Positions 27,420-36,914 are shown, counted from the first letter of the stretch. The stretch: 64,000 bases of DNA from Fen-1258 sp964441505 (GCA_964441505.1 CAYTUV010000010.1:41189-105188); one strand, 5' to 3'. Notes: generated by a model from the sequence alone, not told the origin. Numbers and translations are program-made.

Positions 27420-30400
27420 AGTATCTCCTCCGAATGAGTATTCCGAAGTTTGGCTATATAAGTAACATTTGGCTTAACATTAAGTTCTTCGAGAACATGG
27501 TATGATAAATTATGTTCTCTGAGTTTTGCGATTGCAGAATCCGGATCGTTAGCATCACCAAAAGTTATTGCAGTTGTTGGACATGCAACCTGACACGCTG
27601 TAACTACATCGGTACCCTTCAATGGTTTTCCATCCCGGATCGCGTTCGAACGGGCTTCCATAATCCGTTGAACACAGAAAGTACATTTTTCCATCACGCC
27701 TCTTGAACGAACTGTAACTTCCGGGTTCAGTACAAGAGAAGTAAGTTCATTTTCATAATATGCATCTGAAAAGTAATCGCGGTAATTAAAGAAATTATAT
27801 CTTCTCACTTTGTAGGGACAGTTGTTCGAACAATAACGCGTACCTACGCAACGGTTGTAAACCATCTGATTCAATCCGTCCGGGCTATGATTCGTCGCGT
27901 TCACCGGGCAAACATTTTCGCAAGGAGCGTTATCGCAATGCTGGCAAAGCATTGGCTGATTGCTCGCAATAGGATTTTCCGGTGTTCCGGAATAATAACG
28001 GTCGATGCGCATCCATTGCATCTCGCGCCCACGCTCAACCTGATCTTTACCCACAACCGGAATATTATTCTCAACATTACATGCAGTTACACAAGCGCTG
28101 CAGCTTGTGCATTTGTTGAGATCAATTGCCATCGCCCATTTATTCCCGGTGTACTGGTGTTCAGTCGTAATGCTGAAAAGTTTTTCTTTTTCTTCATGAA
28201 GGAAATTGGGTTCACTCTTGTACTTCTGAACAGTTCCTTCCTGAATAATATTTCTTGTACGGTGAAGATCTTTTACAAAAGTATCATCAATTGCGTGATG
28301 TTCCTGAGTTGATGCAAGTTTATGTCCACCATCATTTTTTTTAATTGATGCATTTTCATAAATATATGGTGAGGAGGAATAATTTTTCGACATGAGAGAA
28401 ACAGCATTAAAGCCTACATCTTTACCTACATCTCCTGCTACAGTTCTTCCGTAACCAAGTTCAATATTAATTGTAGTATCATTTACTCCGGGCTGAACCA
28501 TTACCGGTAAAGTAAGTTTCTTCTGATTTACGCTAACTTCTATTAAATCATTCATCTCAACATTTAGCTGCTTTGCAAGTTTTGGCGAAATCGAGGCATA
28601 GTTGTCCCATGTAACCTTCGAAACCGGGTGAGGAGTTTCTTGAAGCCAACCGTTGTTAGCAAATTTTCCATCGCCAATAAAATAACTTTCTGTTAAGTGA
28701 ATTGTATAACCGCCACCGGCAATAGCAACTTTACTTTTAATAAAAGCATTTTGATTATACTTCGTTGTTGATACCGATTCAGGAAATAAAACAACTCCGT
28801 CATGAAGTGCCGAATACCAGAATGCTTTTGCGTCCGAGAATGTATTTTTCTTCGTATAAATTGTTGTGCTGAAATTATTCATCAGATACTGATGGTATGC
28901 ATCCTCTTTGTATGAGCCGACATCACCGGAAATCCAGGTTAGAAGAATGGCTTCCTTCTGTCTGGAATTAAATATTTGTGAGATCACAGGTTGTTGTAAA
29001 CTGTACACCCCACCCCGGACATATGCATCGCCCCATGATTCGAATGGATGATTGATTGGCAAAGTATAATTACCGGCAGCGGATGATTCATTTTCCACTT
29101 CGGTTAGTGAAATAACTGACTTGACTTTTTTAAGAGCCGATTTATATCCATAATCTTCAGGTAAAGAATAAACCGGATTGGAATCCAAATGAACCACTAC
29201 TCCAACTTTTCCATTCTTCATTGCATCAACTAATTGCGAAAGTTCTTCACGGCTTGATTGTTTAATCAGCGATTTGAAAGTTGATGTATAGTCATATAAG
29301 GCGCTATTGCCTAAAAGTTCGTTAAGAAGATTCACCGCAACATGAACTTCTTTTGGAAGAGTTTCCCCTGCATATACTATTGCTTTTCCGCGGTTCTCAT
29401 TTAGGTCTTTCATTAAATGAGCGATTTCTTCTTTGCTTCCGAATTTTGAAATAGAATATCCTGCAACTTTAGATTTGACCAGAGGATCGATAGCAATCAC
29501 GGAACCGTTTTTGACTAGCTCATTTATCAGACTGAAAACAAATTCTAATTGTTCGCTTGGTGAAATACGCAATCGGTAATCTGCCATCATTCCGGTGGCA
29601 CTCATCCTCCCCTCTGCCACATAAAGACGGTTGAAGTCTGTCTTACCTACTACTTCTCTTTTAGCCGTATACTTTCTCATATTTTCGATATAGCTTCCCT
29701 CGTTACCGAGAAAGTCAGCATCGAGAGAAAGAATTATGTTTGCTTCATCAAATTTTATTGAAGGATATTCGTCTGTCCCGTAGCATTCGAACCATGCACC
29801 CTTTCTTTGTCCATCATTTATTATTGAATGGGAATATATTTTCGTGTTTGGATATTTTACCGCAAAATCATCCAAAACTTTTTTGGTAGTTGGTGAAGTC
29901 ATCAATCCGGTGACAATCGCAATTTCTTTTCCGTTCTTCTGAGCTTCATTCAACTCGGAAATAATTTCCTGATCGGCTTTTTTCCAGCTTATCTCACTTC
30001 TCAGGCTTAATGGTTCCCGTAATCTTTCGGGATCGTAAAGACTGAGAATGCTTGCCTGCCCTTTTGCGCAAATCTTACCGCGATTAACCGGATGATCGGG
30101 ATTGCCGTCAACTTTTATCGGTCTGCCTTCACGTGTCTTGATTAGTATACCGCATGATTGTCCGCAACCGTTACACGTAGATGCATAAAAATTTGCAACG
30201 CCTGGAAGCACTTCCTCAGGTCTTTTGTTGTAAGGAATTATCTCACCTTTATCATGATAATCTGCACATGCAGTCGCAGTTAAGGCAGCCGATGCTGAAA
30301 GTACTGCTAAAAATTTTCTTCGGGAAATTCCTGAAAGTTTTTCAGACTCAAATTTTTCAGTAACACCATCCAAAAATTCATCGTGCTTGAACTTCAGTAC

Positions 30401-30496
30401 TTCTGGATCGTTGTTATAATCATTTATACTCTTCCACAATTCTTTTTTCTCTGAAGACTTTTGGGAATCGATCCCTTGGGGAGAAGAATCAATCAT
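27416..30496 (-). CDS. actB: Alternative complex III subunit ActB (molybdopterin-like + iron-sulfur)
   Basis: The 1026-residue periplasmic subunit starts with a cytoplasmic leader, then a twin-arginine signal RRKFL (59-63) followed by a hydrophobic stretch and a possible lipobox Cys (TACAD, Cys77). A molybdopterin-oxidoreductase-like domain follows, with an Fe-S site CNGCGQSC (108-115) plus Cys143, and a C-terminal ferredoxin-like domain with CTSCSACVTAC, CQHCDNAPCENVC, CSNNC and CTFC...CQVACP clusters (from about 790). In known ACIII the domain lacks molybdenum and holds three 4Fe-4S and one 3Fe-4S clusters. tatC is encoded nearby (33.2 kb), which fits its export route. Confidence 0.96.
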   Translation of the reverse strand: MIDSSPQGIDSQKSSEKKELWKSINDYNNDPEVLKFKHDEFLDGVTEKFESEKLSGISRRKFLAVLSASAALTATACADYHDKGEIIPYNKRPEEVLPGVANFYASTCNGCGQSCGILIKTREGRPIKVDGNPDHPVNRGKICAKGQASILSLYDPERLREPLSLRSEISWKKADQEIISELNEAQKNGKEIAIVTGLMTSPTTKKVLDDFAVKYPNTKIYSHSIINDGQRKGAWFECYGTDEYPSIKFDEANIILSLDADFLGNEGSYIENMRKYTAKREVVGKTDFNRLYVAEGRMSATGMMADYRLRISPSEQLEFVFSLINELVKNGSVIAIDPLVKSKVAGYSISKFGSKEEIAHLMKDLNENRGKAIVYAGETLPKEVHVAVNLLNELLGNSALYDYTSTFKSLIKQSSREELSQLVDAMKNGKVGVVVHLDSNPVYSLPEDYGYKSALKKVKSVISLTEVENESSAAGNYTLPINHPFESWGDAYVRGGVYSLQQPVISQIFNSRQKEAILLTWISGDVGSYKEDAYHQYLMNNFSTTIYTKKNTFSDAKAFWYSALHDGVVLFPESVSTTKYNQNAFIKSKVAIAGGGYTIHLTESYFIGDGKFANNGWLQETPHPVSKVTWDNYASISPKLAKQLNVEMNDLIEVSVNQKKLTLPVMVQPGVNDTTINIELGYGRTVAGDVGKDVGFNAVSLMSKNYSSSPYIYENASIKKNDGGHKLASTQEHHAIDDTFVKDLHRTRNIIQEGTVQKYKSEPNFLHEEKEKLFSITTEHQYTGNKWAMAIDLNKCTSCSACVTACNVENNIPVVGKDQVERGREMQWMRIDRYYSGTPENPIASNQPMLCQHCDNAPCENVCPVNATNHSPDGLNQMVYNRCVGTRYCSNNCPYKVRRYNFFNYRDYFSDAYYENELTSLVLNPEVTVRSRGVMEKCTFCVQRIMEARSNAIRDGKPLKGTDVVTACQVACPTTAITFGDANDPDSAIAKLREHNLSYHVLEELNVKPNVTYIAKLRNTHSEEIL

Positions 30497-30498
30497 CT

Positions 30499-30675
30499 CT
30501 AAACCTTACCATTTCGTTTAATTGCTGAAGGGTGAACTACAACTTGAATTTTATTTTGACCAGATGTTTTAGACAATTTCGAGAAAAACTTAAACGGGAC
30601 AGCCGCTGTAATCGCTGTAACCAGTGCGCCTTTGCCAAGTGTAATAAAAAACTTATTCCGATTTATTTTTTCCAT
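30499..30675 (-). CDS. Small 58-residue protein in the act operon
   Basis: Between actA and actB the minus strand encodes a 58-residue ORF from the ATG at 30673-30675 to the TAG at 30499-30501. It starts MEKINRNKFFITLGKGALVT and ends VVHPSAIKRNGKV. An AGGAGAG box ends six bases before the ATG, one of the best ribosome sites in the window, and the stop is two bases before the actB start. The N-terminus looks like a degenerate twin-arginine-type leader (NRNKFF in place of RRxFL, then a hydrophobic segment). The function is unknown; a small accessory or assembly factor for ACIII is an inference from position. Confidence 0.8.
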   Translation of the reverse strand: MEKINRNKFFITLGKGALVTAITAAVPFKFFSKLSKTSGQNKIQVVVHPSAIKRNGKV

Positions 30676-30689
30676 TAATCTCTCCTAAA

Positions 30690-31259
30690 TTACCGGTGAC
30701 ACGCAGAACAGTTTTCAGGGCCGATATTAACTTTTTGCAGATACGGCAATTTATCGTGCGGAATTCGATGACAATCCAGACAGGCAGTCATTGTAAATGG
30801 TTTTACCTGTCGTACAATTTCCATCTGTTTGATATCGCCATGGCAGCTTACACAATCAATTTGCTTATTAACATGAACGCTATGATTGAAATACGCATAC
30901 TCAGGTACTTTATGAATTCGTTTCCAGGGAATAGGTCTCCCTTCTTCATAGTATTGAGTAAGTTTGATTATTTCCGGTTTATCCTTTCGAGCTACTGAAT
31001 GGCAGTTCATACAGATATTTACTGACGGTATTATAGCGTGCCGCTCTTTGGCAACCCCGATATGGCAATACTGGCAATCGATAGCCATTTGTCCAGCATG
31101 AAGTTTATGCGAAAACTTTATCGGCTGTTCTGGAGAATACCCGACATTGTCTCTTTCCGGTCTTGATATATAGAAAGTTAATATGAAGGAAGCTGCAATA
31201 ACGAATAATGTTAGAGGCAGACGAATCTTTAGAGCATAATCCAGTACCGTTCTCTTCAT
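30690..31259 (-). CDS. actA: Alternative complex III pentahaem cytochrome ActA
   Basis: The 189-residue protein has one N-terminal membrane anchor (about 13-31) and exactly five CxxCH haem sites: CQYCH (62-66), CMNCH (83-87), CVSCH (136-140), CLDCH (160-164) and CSACH (184-188). Extra histidines (HKLH at 51-54, NHSVH at 125-129) can be distal ligands. This is the pentahaem subunit that hands electrons from the Fe-S subunit to cytochrome c. It leads the cluster, downstream of a good promoter at 31391-31421. The last haem site is one residue from the C-terminus, which is unusual but usual for ActA. Confidence 0.95.
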   Translation of the reverse strand: MKRTVLDYALKIRLPLTLFVIAASFILTFYISRPERDNVGYSPEQPIKFSHKLHAGQMAIDCQYCHIGVAKERHAIIPSVNICMNCHSVARKDKPEIIKLTQYYEEGRPIPWKRIHKVPEYAYFNHSVHVNKQIDCVSCHGDIKQMEIVRQVKPFTMTACLDCHRIPHDKLPYLQKVNIGPENCSACHR

Positions 31260-31390
31260 CTAATACCTATAAATAGAAAATGACTATGATTAGTTAATAA
31301 CAAGGAATTTGTTTTGAATTACTTTGCTCGCCAAAAAGGCCGGATAAACTTATAAAAGACACGACATATACTTATTCAGAAAATCACCGG

Positions 31391-31421
31391 CAAAGATAAG
31401 AAACGAATGCTTAATTCCAAA
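31391..31421 (-). promoter_or_regulatory. Promoter of the act-cox supercluster
   Basis: On the minus strand TTTG (31421-31418), a 19-base spacer and TATCTTTG (31398-31391) match the Bacteroidetes consensus TTTG-N19-TAnnTTTG exactly. Transcription would begin near 31384, leaving a leader of about 125 bases before actA. The site lies immediately after the stop of the upstream lipoprotein gene. The rest of the leader (31260-31384) shows no other element that I can name. Confidence 0.6.
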
Positions 31422-31425
31422 AATT

Positions 31426-32175
31426 CTAAGAGTCAACTCTCTTATTCTCATTTTTCTTTTTTGTAACGGATATATAAAAGATCCCAGCCAGAATAATGAT
31501 TGCGATAAATCCGAGAATAATCAAGGTCAGATTAGTTTTTCCTGTTTTTTCAAAAGTCACCGTCATAATTTGGGTTTTGGAGAGCGAGGCCATAGATAAA
31601 GTCCAATGAAGGGTATTTGAGTTATGATCAACATCTTTCGGTTCTGCGTTGGTAGAAATAATCTTTCCGGGAACCGTCAGCTCATATTTCCACTTATATT
31701 GACCGAACATCATTTCCATCATTCCGGTTCCAATTGCATCAGATGTGCTGTCATTCTGCACCGAAGAATCTGATCTGGAAATTTTTCTTGTGAACACCAT
31801 ATTTCCCTTTGAATCTTCCTCTAACGAGAGTGAGCCAATCATCGCCTGCTGTGTGGAGTCTTTATTCGATTCCATCAGCAACTGGAGTGATTCAAAACCC
31901 AATGTAATTTCCACCCATCTGTCACTATCTTTTGTGTATGTACGGCTATTTATAAACCTGATCCCCTTTTTATTGGCGAAATTTTTTTTGATTTTATTCT
32001 CGTCAAAGTTTTTGATTTCTTCATTCTGGCCTCCGAGATTGAACAACGGCTCACTGAGACCAATTGCAAAAGTAATTTCTCCGCTTCCATCGAAATTAAG
32101 TTTCATCTTTTCGTGATATTGGATACAACCGACTACTAAAAGGGAGAGAATGGTAATTGCGAACAATCTTTTCAT
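31426..32175 (-). CDS. Lipoprotein with C-terminal membrane helix, unknown function
   Basis: The 249-residue protein has a lipoprotein signal ending in LVVGC (Cys16). The body is a beta-rich domain with IQYHEKMKLNFDGSGEITF near the start, resembling LppM/DUF3153-type lipoproteins, a weak resemblance by eye. A single membrane helix at about 217-237 is followed by a Lys/Asn-rich tail, so the protein would be tethered at both ends. It lies between the polyprenyl synthase gene (58-base gap) and the act promoter. No catalytic motif is visible. Confidence 0.75.
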   Translation of the reverse strand: MKRLFAITILSLLVVGCIQYHEKMKLNFDGSGEITFAIGLSEPLFNLGGQNEEIKNFDENKIKKNFANKKGIRFINSRTYTKDSDRWVEITLGFESLQLLMESNKDSTQQAMIGSLSLEEDSKGNMVFTRKISRSDSSVQNDSTSDAIGTGMMEMMFGQYKWKYELTVPGKIISTNAEPKDVDHNSNTLHWTLSMASLSKTQIMTVTFEKTGKTNLTLIILGFIAIIILAGIFYISVTKKKNENKRVDS

Positions 32176-32233
32176 ATGGTCTCCGCCTGAGAATGGATGT
32201 TTAATTTATTCTTTCAGAAAAAGGATTCAGCTT

Positions 32234-33214
32234 CTAATTTTTTCTCTCGACAACAAAACTCACCAATGATTCGAGTGAACTTCGCGATTCCGATTCATCA
32301 AATATTTTAAGACTGTTCAGGGCTTTTGTTGAATATTCATTCGCGATACTTTCAGCGTATTTGATGCCATCGTATTTCTTTACAAACGAAATTACCGAAT
32401 CAACTTCAGTTTTATTAGCGCCGTTTCTGATCAGTTTAATGATTTTACCCCTTTCATCCTTAGACGATCTTTTTAATGCGTAGATTAATGGAAGTGTTAT
32501 TTTCTTTTCTTTGATGTCTCCACCGAGAGGTTTACCGAAGACTTTTTTAGTACCTATATAATCAAGAATATCGTCGCGTATCTGAAATGCGATTCCAAGA
32601 TTCTCTCCAAAATCCCTCATAGCAGATATTTTTACTGAGTCATCTGTAGATGCGCGAGCGCCAATCTCACAGCAGGTTGAAAGCAACGAAGCAGTCTTAT
32701 CCGAGATAATGCGGAAATATGTTTCTTCATCAATATTCAATTTTCTGGTTTTACTTATCTGAAGTAGTTCTCCTTCGGACATTCTTCTCACAGCATGAGT
32801 AGTTACACGAAGGAAATCAAAATCGTTTCCATCTACCGCACTCATCAATCCGCGTGAGAGGAGATAATCTCCCATCAATACTGCAATTTTATTTTTCCAT
32901 ACCGCATTGATGGAGGGAAAACTTCTGCGAGTCTCAGCGTTATCCACAACGTCGTCATGGACAAGTGTAGCCGTATGAAGCAGTTCTACCAGTGTAGCAC
33001 CGCGATAACTCCTATCTGTAATCCCTCCGCATAAGTTACTCGATAACAAAACAAGGAGAGGACGAATTTTCTTCCCTTTCTGTTTAAGAATGTAACGGGT
33101 TATCAACTCAAGAAGAGCAACTTTTGATTTTAACGCCTGCTTAAAGAGTTTGTTAAATTCAGCAAGCTCTTTTTCAATCGGATGATTTATTTCAGAGAGA
33201 GATTTATTCGTCAA
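32234..33214 (-). CDS. Trans-polyprenyl diphosphate synthase
   Basis: It elongates allylic diphosphates with isopentenyl diphosphate, most likely for the menaquinone side chain. The 326-residue protein has the first Asp-rich motif LVHDDVVDNAETRR (about 86-99), the second QIRDDILDY (about 212-220), GGDIKEKKITLPLIYAL and the conserved KGKKIRPLLVLL (about 51-62), all in the right order. Chain length cannot be read with certainty; the octaprenyl/heptaprenyl type (IspB/HepT-like) is most likely for this length. It overlaps tatC by 4 bases. Confidence 0.92.
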   Translation of the reverse strand: MTNKSLSEINHPIEKELAEFNKLFKQALKSKVALLELITRYILKQKGKKIRPLLVLLSSNLCGGITDRSYRGATLVELLHTATLVHDDVVDNAETRRSFPSINAVWKNKIAVLMGDYLLSRGLMSAVDGNDFDFLRVTTHAVRRMSEGELLQISKTRKLNIDEETYFRIISDKTASLLSTCCEIGARASTDDSVKISAMRDFGENLGIAFQIRDDILDYIGTKKVFGKPLGGDIKEKKITLPLIYALKRSSKDERGKIIKLIRNGANKTEVDSVISFVKKYDGIKYAESIANEYSTKALNSLKIFDESESRSSLESLVSFVVERKN

Positions 33215-33969
33215 GTTTTCTTTTGGAATATTTTCGAAACAATAATACTTATTTCATATAATAAAACCAACGGAACTGCAAGCATCAACTGAGAAACCGG
33301 ATCTGTTCCCGGAGATAAAAATGCCGAAAGAATAAGAATAACAACTATTGAATGACGGCGATACTTCCTCATCAATTTTGGAGTAAGAATTCCAATTTTT
33401 GAAAGAAAAAAAGAAAGCATGGGTAATTCAAAAACTAATCCGGCACCGAGAATTATACTCAGCACAATTGATAAATATTCGTCAAGCGCAAAGTTATTGG
33501 CAATTGTAACGGTTCCAAAACTTGCGGCAAATTTCAGTGTAATTGGAAGCATAAGAAAATAACCGAACACTATGCCACAGATAAAACAGAATGTTGTGAA
33601 GAGTACGATCCATTTAATATATTTTTTCTCAGTCTGCTTAAGTGCTGGGGCTATAAATTTCCAGAGCTGATAAATCACATTGGGAAAACTTATGATTAGT
33701 CCAACTACCATGGCTGTCTGAAAGTACAAGAATAATTGACCGAATGGGCGGAGGTTTTGCAAATTAAATTTAGCAGTTCTAGCCGGCAGCAGAAGGACTT
33801 TGTCTACAAAAAAATCACTGAAATATAGAGCTACAGCCGTGCCGATGAGAATACCAATAACGGAATAGATTATTCTCCAGCGTAATTCCTCAAGATGATC
33901 GAGGAAAGTCATTTCAATTTCACCGTTCTGACTTCCCTCTTCAAATGCTTTTTCTTCTGATTCAGCCAA
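33211..33969 (-). CDS. tatC: Sec-independent protein translocase TatC
   Basis: TatC is the core receptor of the twin-arginine translocon that exports folded proteins. The 252-residue protein has six membrane helices and the family motifs FLDHLEELRWRI (about 22-33), SFPNVIYQLWKFIAPALK (about 98-115), FGYFLMLP and the TPKLMRKYRRHSIV loop. A likely client, ActB, is encoded 6 kb away. TatA/B genes are not in the window. It sits between glyA (9-base gap) and the polyprenyl synthase gene (overlap). Confidence 0.96.
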   Translation of the reverse strand: MAESEEKAFEEGSQNGEIEMTFLDHLEELRWRIIYSVIGILIGTAVALYFSDFFVDKVLLLPARTAKFNLQNLRPFGQLFLYFQTAMVVGLIISFPNVIYQLWKFIAPALKQTEKKYIKWIVLFTTFCFICGIVFGYFLMLPITLKFAASFGTVTIANNFALDEYLSIVLSIILGAGLVFELPMLSFFLSKIGILTPKLMRKYRRHSIVVILILSAFLSPGTDPVSQLMLAVPLVLLYEISIIVSKIFQKKT

Positions 33970-33978
33970 TTGATAGCC

Positions 33979-35274
33979 CTAAACAAGTTCAGGATATAGT
34001 GGAAATTTTGCACAAAGAATTGCTACTTCAATTTTTATCTGAGCAAGCATAGATTCATTTTCAACATTTTTAATTGCCCGATCTATGAATGCTGCAATCA
34101 TTTTCATTTCGGTTTCCTTCATACCGCGTGTTGTAACTGCCGGTGTACCAATTCTAACACCACTAGTTACAAACGGACTCTTCGTATCAAATGGTATCAT
34201 ATTCTTATTAACAGTAATACCTGCCGCACCAAGAGCGTTTTCAACTTTTTTCCCGCTCAGTTCTTTGTTCGTCAAATCAACAAGCATTAAATGATTGTCT
34301 GTTCCACCGGAAACTATTTCATATCCAAAAGAAGTCATCTCTCCGGCAAGCGTTTTAGAATTTTTAATGACCTGTTTTGCATAGTCGGTAAAAGAATCCT
34401 CAAGAGCTTCACCAAATGCAACAGCTTTTGCCATTATTACATGCATCAATGGTCCGCCCTGAATACCCGGCATAACCATTCCATCAAGAATTTCCGACAT
34501 TAATTTTAACCGATCGCCTTTAAGAGTTTTAATACCAAAAGGATTTTCCCGATCCTTCCCCATTAAAATAATTCCACCGCGCGGGCCTCGTAAGGTTTTG
34601 TGAGTTGTGGATGTAACAACATCGCAATACGGAAGCGGATTTTTCAATAAACCTTTCGCAATTAATCCGGCAGGATGTGCCATATCCATCATTAATAAAG
34701 CACCAACTTTGTCAGCAATCATCCTGAATTTTTCATAATCCCAGTCGCGTGAATAAGCACTCGCACCCATCACAATCAATTTTGGTTTTTCTTTCTTAGC
34801 GAGATATTCAATTAAATCATAATCAAGAAGTTTCGTTTCTTTGTTCAGGGAGTATCCAACCGCGTGATAGATCTGACCCGAAAAATTTACATGTGAGCCA
34901 TGTGTTAAATGCCCGCCATGATCCAGGCTCAAACCAAGTATTGTCTCTCCGGGTTTCAGAAGAGTCATGTAGACAGCCATATTTGCCTGGGATCCGCTGT
35001 GAGGCTGAACATTCACATAATCAGCACCGAAAAGTTTTTTCAGACGATCTCTTGCAAGGTCTTCGGCCATATCAACAAATTCGCATCCTCCGTAATATCT
35101 CTTACCCGGGTAACCTTCGGCATATTTGTTAGTCAGTACCGATCCTGCGGCATTAAGAACTGCGAGCGACACAAAATTTTCTGATGCAATTAATTCGAGA
35201 TGAGTCTCTTCTCTTCTGAGTTCAAGCTGAGCAATTTTATATGCTTCCTGATCTCTTTGTAAATAGTTTGACAT
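33979..35274 (-). CDS. glyA: Serine hydroxymethyltransferase
   Basis: GlyA interconverts serine and glycine with tetrahydrofolate, the main source of one-carbon units. The 431-residue PLP enzyme shows ELIASENFVS near the N-terminus, NKYAEGYPGKRYYGGCEFVD, VNVQPHSGSQANMAVY, DMAHPAGLIA and the PLP-lysine motif TSTTHKTLRGPRGG, and ends with the usual IGTPAVTTRGM. Length fits. It has its own 374-base upstream spacer, so it probably leads the transcript glyA-tatC-polyprenyl synthase-lipoprotein. Confidence 0.97.
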   Translation of the reverse strand: MSNYLQRDQEAYKIAQLELRREETHLELIASENFVSLAVLNAAGSVLTNKYAEGYPGKRYYGGCEFVDMAEDLARDRLKKLFGADYVNVQPHSGSQANMAVYMTLLKPGETILGLSLDHGGHLTHGSHVNFSGQIYHAVGYSLNKETKLLDYDLIEYLAKKEKPKLIVMGASAYSRDWDYEKFRMIADKVGALLMMDMAHPAGLIAKGLLKNPLPYCDVVTSTTHKTLRGPRGGIILMGKDRENPFGIKTLKGDRLKLMSEILDGMVMPGIQGGPLMHVIMAKAVAFGEALEDSFTDYAKQVIKNSKTLAGEMTSFGYEIVSGGTDNHLMLVDLTNKELSGKKVENALGAAGITVNKNMIPFDTKSPFVTSGVRIGTPAVTTRGMKETEMKMIAAFIDRAIKNVENESMLAQIKIEVAILCAKFPLYPELV

Positions 35275-35648
35275 GTTGGTTTCAGTTTTATTTTTTAATT
35301 CATGGATTATTTTAGACAGAGAAAAATCTTCACTATAAATATGCTGTTCTGATGTGTGAATTCAAAATAGGATTTTTAAGAAAAACTATATTAACAAGTG
35401 GAAGGGTTGAGGCATAGAAATCGAGATCATAAAATTTTCAAGACAAGTATATTATGGGCATCTCTAAAAACTAATTTTTAAAAAATAGAACGCAGATAAA
35501 CGCTGATAAAACGGATTTTCACAGATAGCATTCGAGGTTTTTAGAGATGCCCATATTGTATTGTGAACAACATTTTTGTTTTTAAATATTTTAGGAAGTT
35601 TTTACCCATTTTCCATCAACCATCCAACATCAACCATCTTTTACTGCG
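35275..35648. other. Spacer upstream of glyA
   Basis: This 374-base stretch has no gene. It holds a 103-base palindromic repeat (35453-35555, listed separately) and AT-rich sequence on each side. I could not find a convincing TAnnTTTG box for glyA in it. Confidence 0.7.
35453..35555. repeat. GGGCATCTCTAAAAAC palindrome
   Basis: A perfect 19-bp inverted repeat: TATGGGCATCTCTAAAAAC at 35453-35471 and its complement at 35537-35555. The enclosed 65 bases contain AACGCAGATAAACGCTGATA. It has the size and shape of a MITE-like or hairpin repeat with no coding capacity. Only one copy is in this window. Confidence 0.8.
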
Positions 35649-36911
35649 CTATCTATCTGTGCGTAGGAACCAAATTTCTCCGAGACTTAGAGTGACATTG
35701 AACTTAAAAATATTTTCCTGAAGAAGATTATTTTCTGTTGTTCCTCTTCTTCCATATTGTAGACCCAATTCTATTGTGTTAGTTCTGATAGGAAGACCTA
35801 AACCAGATCCGATAGGAAGAGCCACACCAGCGTAAAGAGAGTACTGATTGATACCGTAACCATTAATCTTATACTGAGATTGCTCGTAACTTATTCCCGC
35901 TCTCCAGATTACATTATCCCAGAATTCCTCATTTCGGTTTTCTGAATCTTGGAATTCAAAACCAAGACTCATTTTATAATAATCCTGCATATTGCTTGAT
36001 TTTAAATTGTTATTTGTGAATTGGCTGAATGGTTGATACAAATAGTCAAGTGTGAAAGTATACTTATTCAATAAATTAAATGAAGCACCAACACCCAGTC
36101 TGTATGGTAAGTTGGTTTTTATTGAACCAGTAGAATTTGTAATAGTGCCAATCGATGTAGTGGAGAGATCTACACTGTCCTTGCTTAATGTAAGCGAGGG
36201 ACTGTAAACCAATCCGATTCTAAGGTCTTTGAGATCGCCGCTGCCGAAAATTTTTGATAGATCACCTGATATTAATCCTGCGGTCATTCCTATTCCATGA
36301 TAATTTGTTTCTTTTGCGAAAGCGACATTACCGAATGTTGTATCAGCGCTGAAAGTGACCGAGGAGTTATTTTTGATTTTGCCGAAATAATAGTCATACG
36401 TAACACCAAGAGAGAAATTAAATGGTAATCTGTATGAAGTACCCATAACAAACTTAGAAATGCCTCCCTCACCAGAATATGTAACAGTATGGTCCCCAAC
36501 TAAAGGATGGTATTGTGATTCTAAAACTTCATAACCAACGTCGGAAAATGGTATTAATCCTATAGCAAACGAAATTCCGTTATCACGGTCGATAGGAAAT
36601 CCAGCCATAAGCCCGCTGAGATTTACTCTTGTATGGTAGACTGATGACAAAATACTTTGTGAATTATTTCCCGAATAGTTAAGCCCAGATTCAAATCTGG
36701 TCAACCGGAGATCAGTCAAACTTGCGGGATTAATAAAACTCAGATAATCTTTATCGCTTAACGCAATTCCTAATCCGCCCATTGCGAATCTTCGAGCAGA
36801 AAAAGGAGAATGAAGATCTCCTAATCCATATCGGGTATATAAGGAACCACCTTCAGCAAAAATCGGAGAGGTGATTAATAGTAGCAGTATGAAAATTTTC
36901 AATTGTCTCAT
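35649..36911 (-). CDS. Outer-membrane beta-barrel protein
   Basis: The 420-residue protein has a signal peptide (cleavage near SPIFA-EG, residue 19) and alternating amphipathic strands throughout, ending in an aromatic-containing strand region. SARRFAMGGLGIALSDKDYLSFINPASL (in part, 38-57) is the pattern of the FadL/PorV-like outer-membrane family in Bacteroidetes/Ignavibacteria. It has no enzymatic motif. It starts three bases after the DUF4270-like lipoprotein stop, so the two are co-transcribed and may act together at the outer membrane. Confidence 0.8.
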   Translation of the reverse strand: MRQLKIFILLLLITSPIFAEGGSLYTRYGLGDLHSPFSARRFAMGGLGIALSDKDYLSFINPASLTDLRLTRFESGLNYSGNNSQSILSSVYHTRVNLSGLMAGFPIDRDNGISFAIGLIPFSDVGYEVLESQYHPLVGDHTVTYSGEGGISKFVMGTSYRLPFNFSLGVTYDYYFGKIKNNSSVTFSADTTFGNVAFAKETNYHGIGMTAGLISGDLSKIFGSGDLKDLRIGLVYSPSLTLSKDSVDLSTTSIGTITNSTGSIKTNLPYRLGVGASFNLLNKYTFTLDYLYQPFSQFTNNNLKSSNMQDYYKMSLGFEFQDSENRNEEFWDNVIWRAGISYEQSQYKINGYGINQYSLYAGVALPIGSGLGLPIRTNTIELGLQYGRRGTTENNLLQENIFKFNVTLSLGEIWFLRTDR

Positions 36912-36914
36912 GGA

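Noticed and set aside
27887..28312. Plus-strand 141-codon frame over actB
   Set aside because: Shadow of the iron-sulfur domain of actB.
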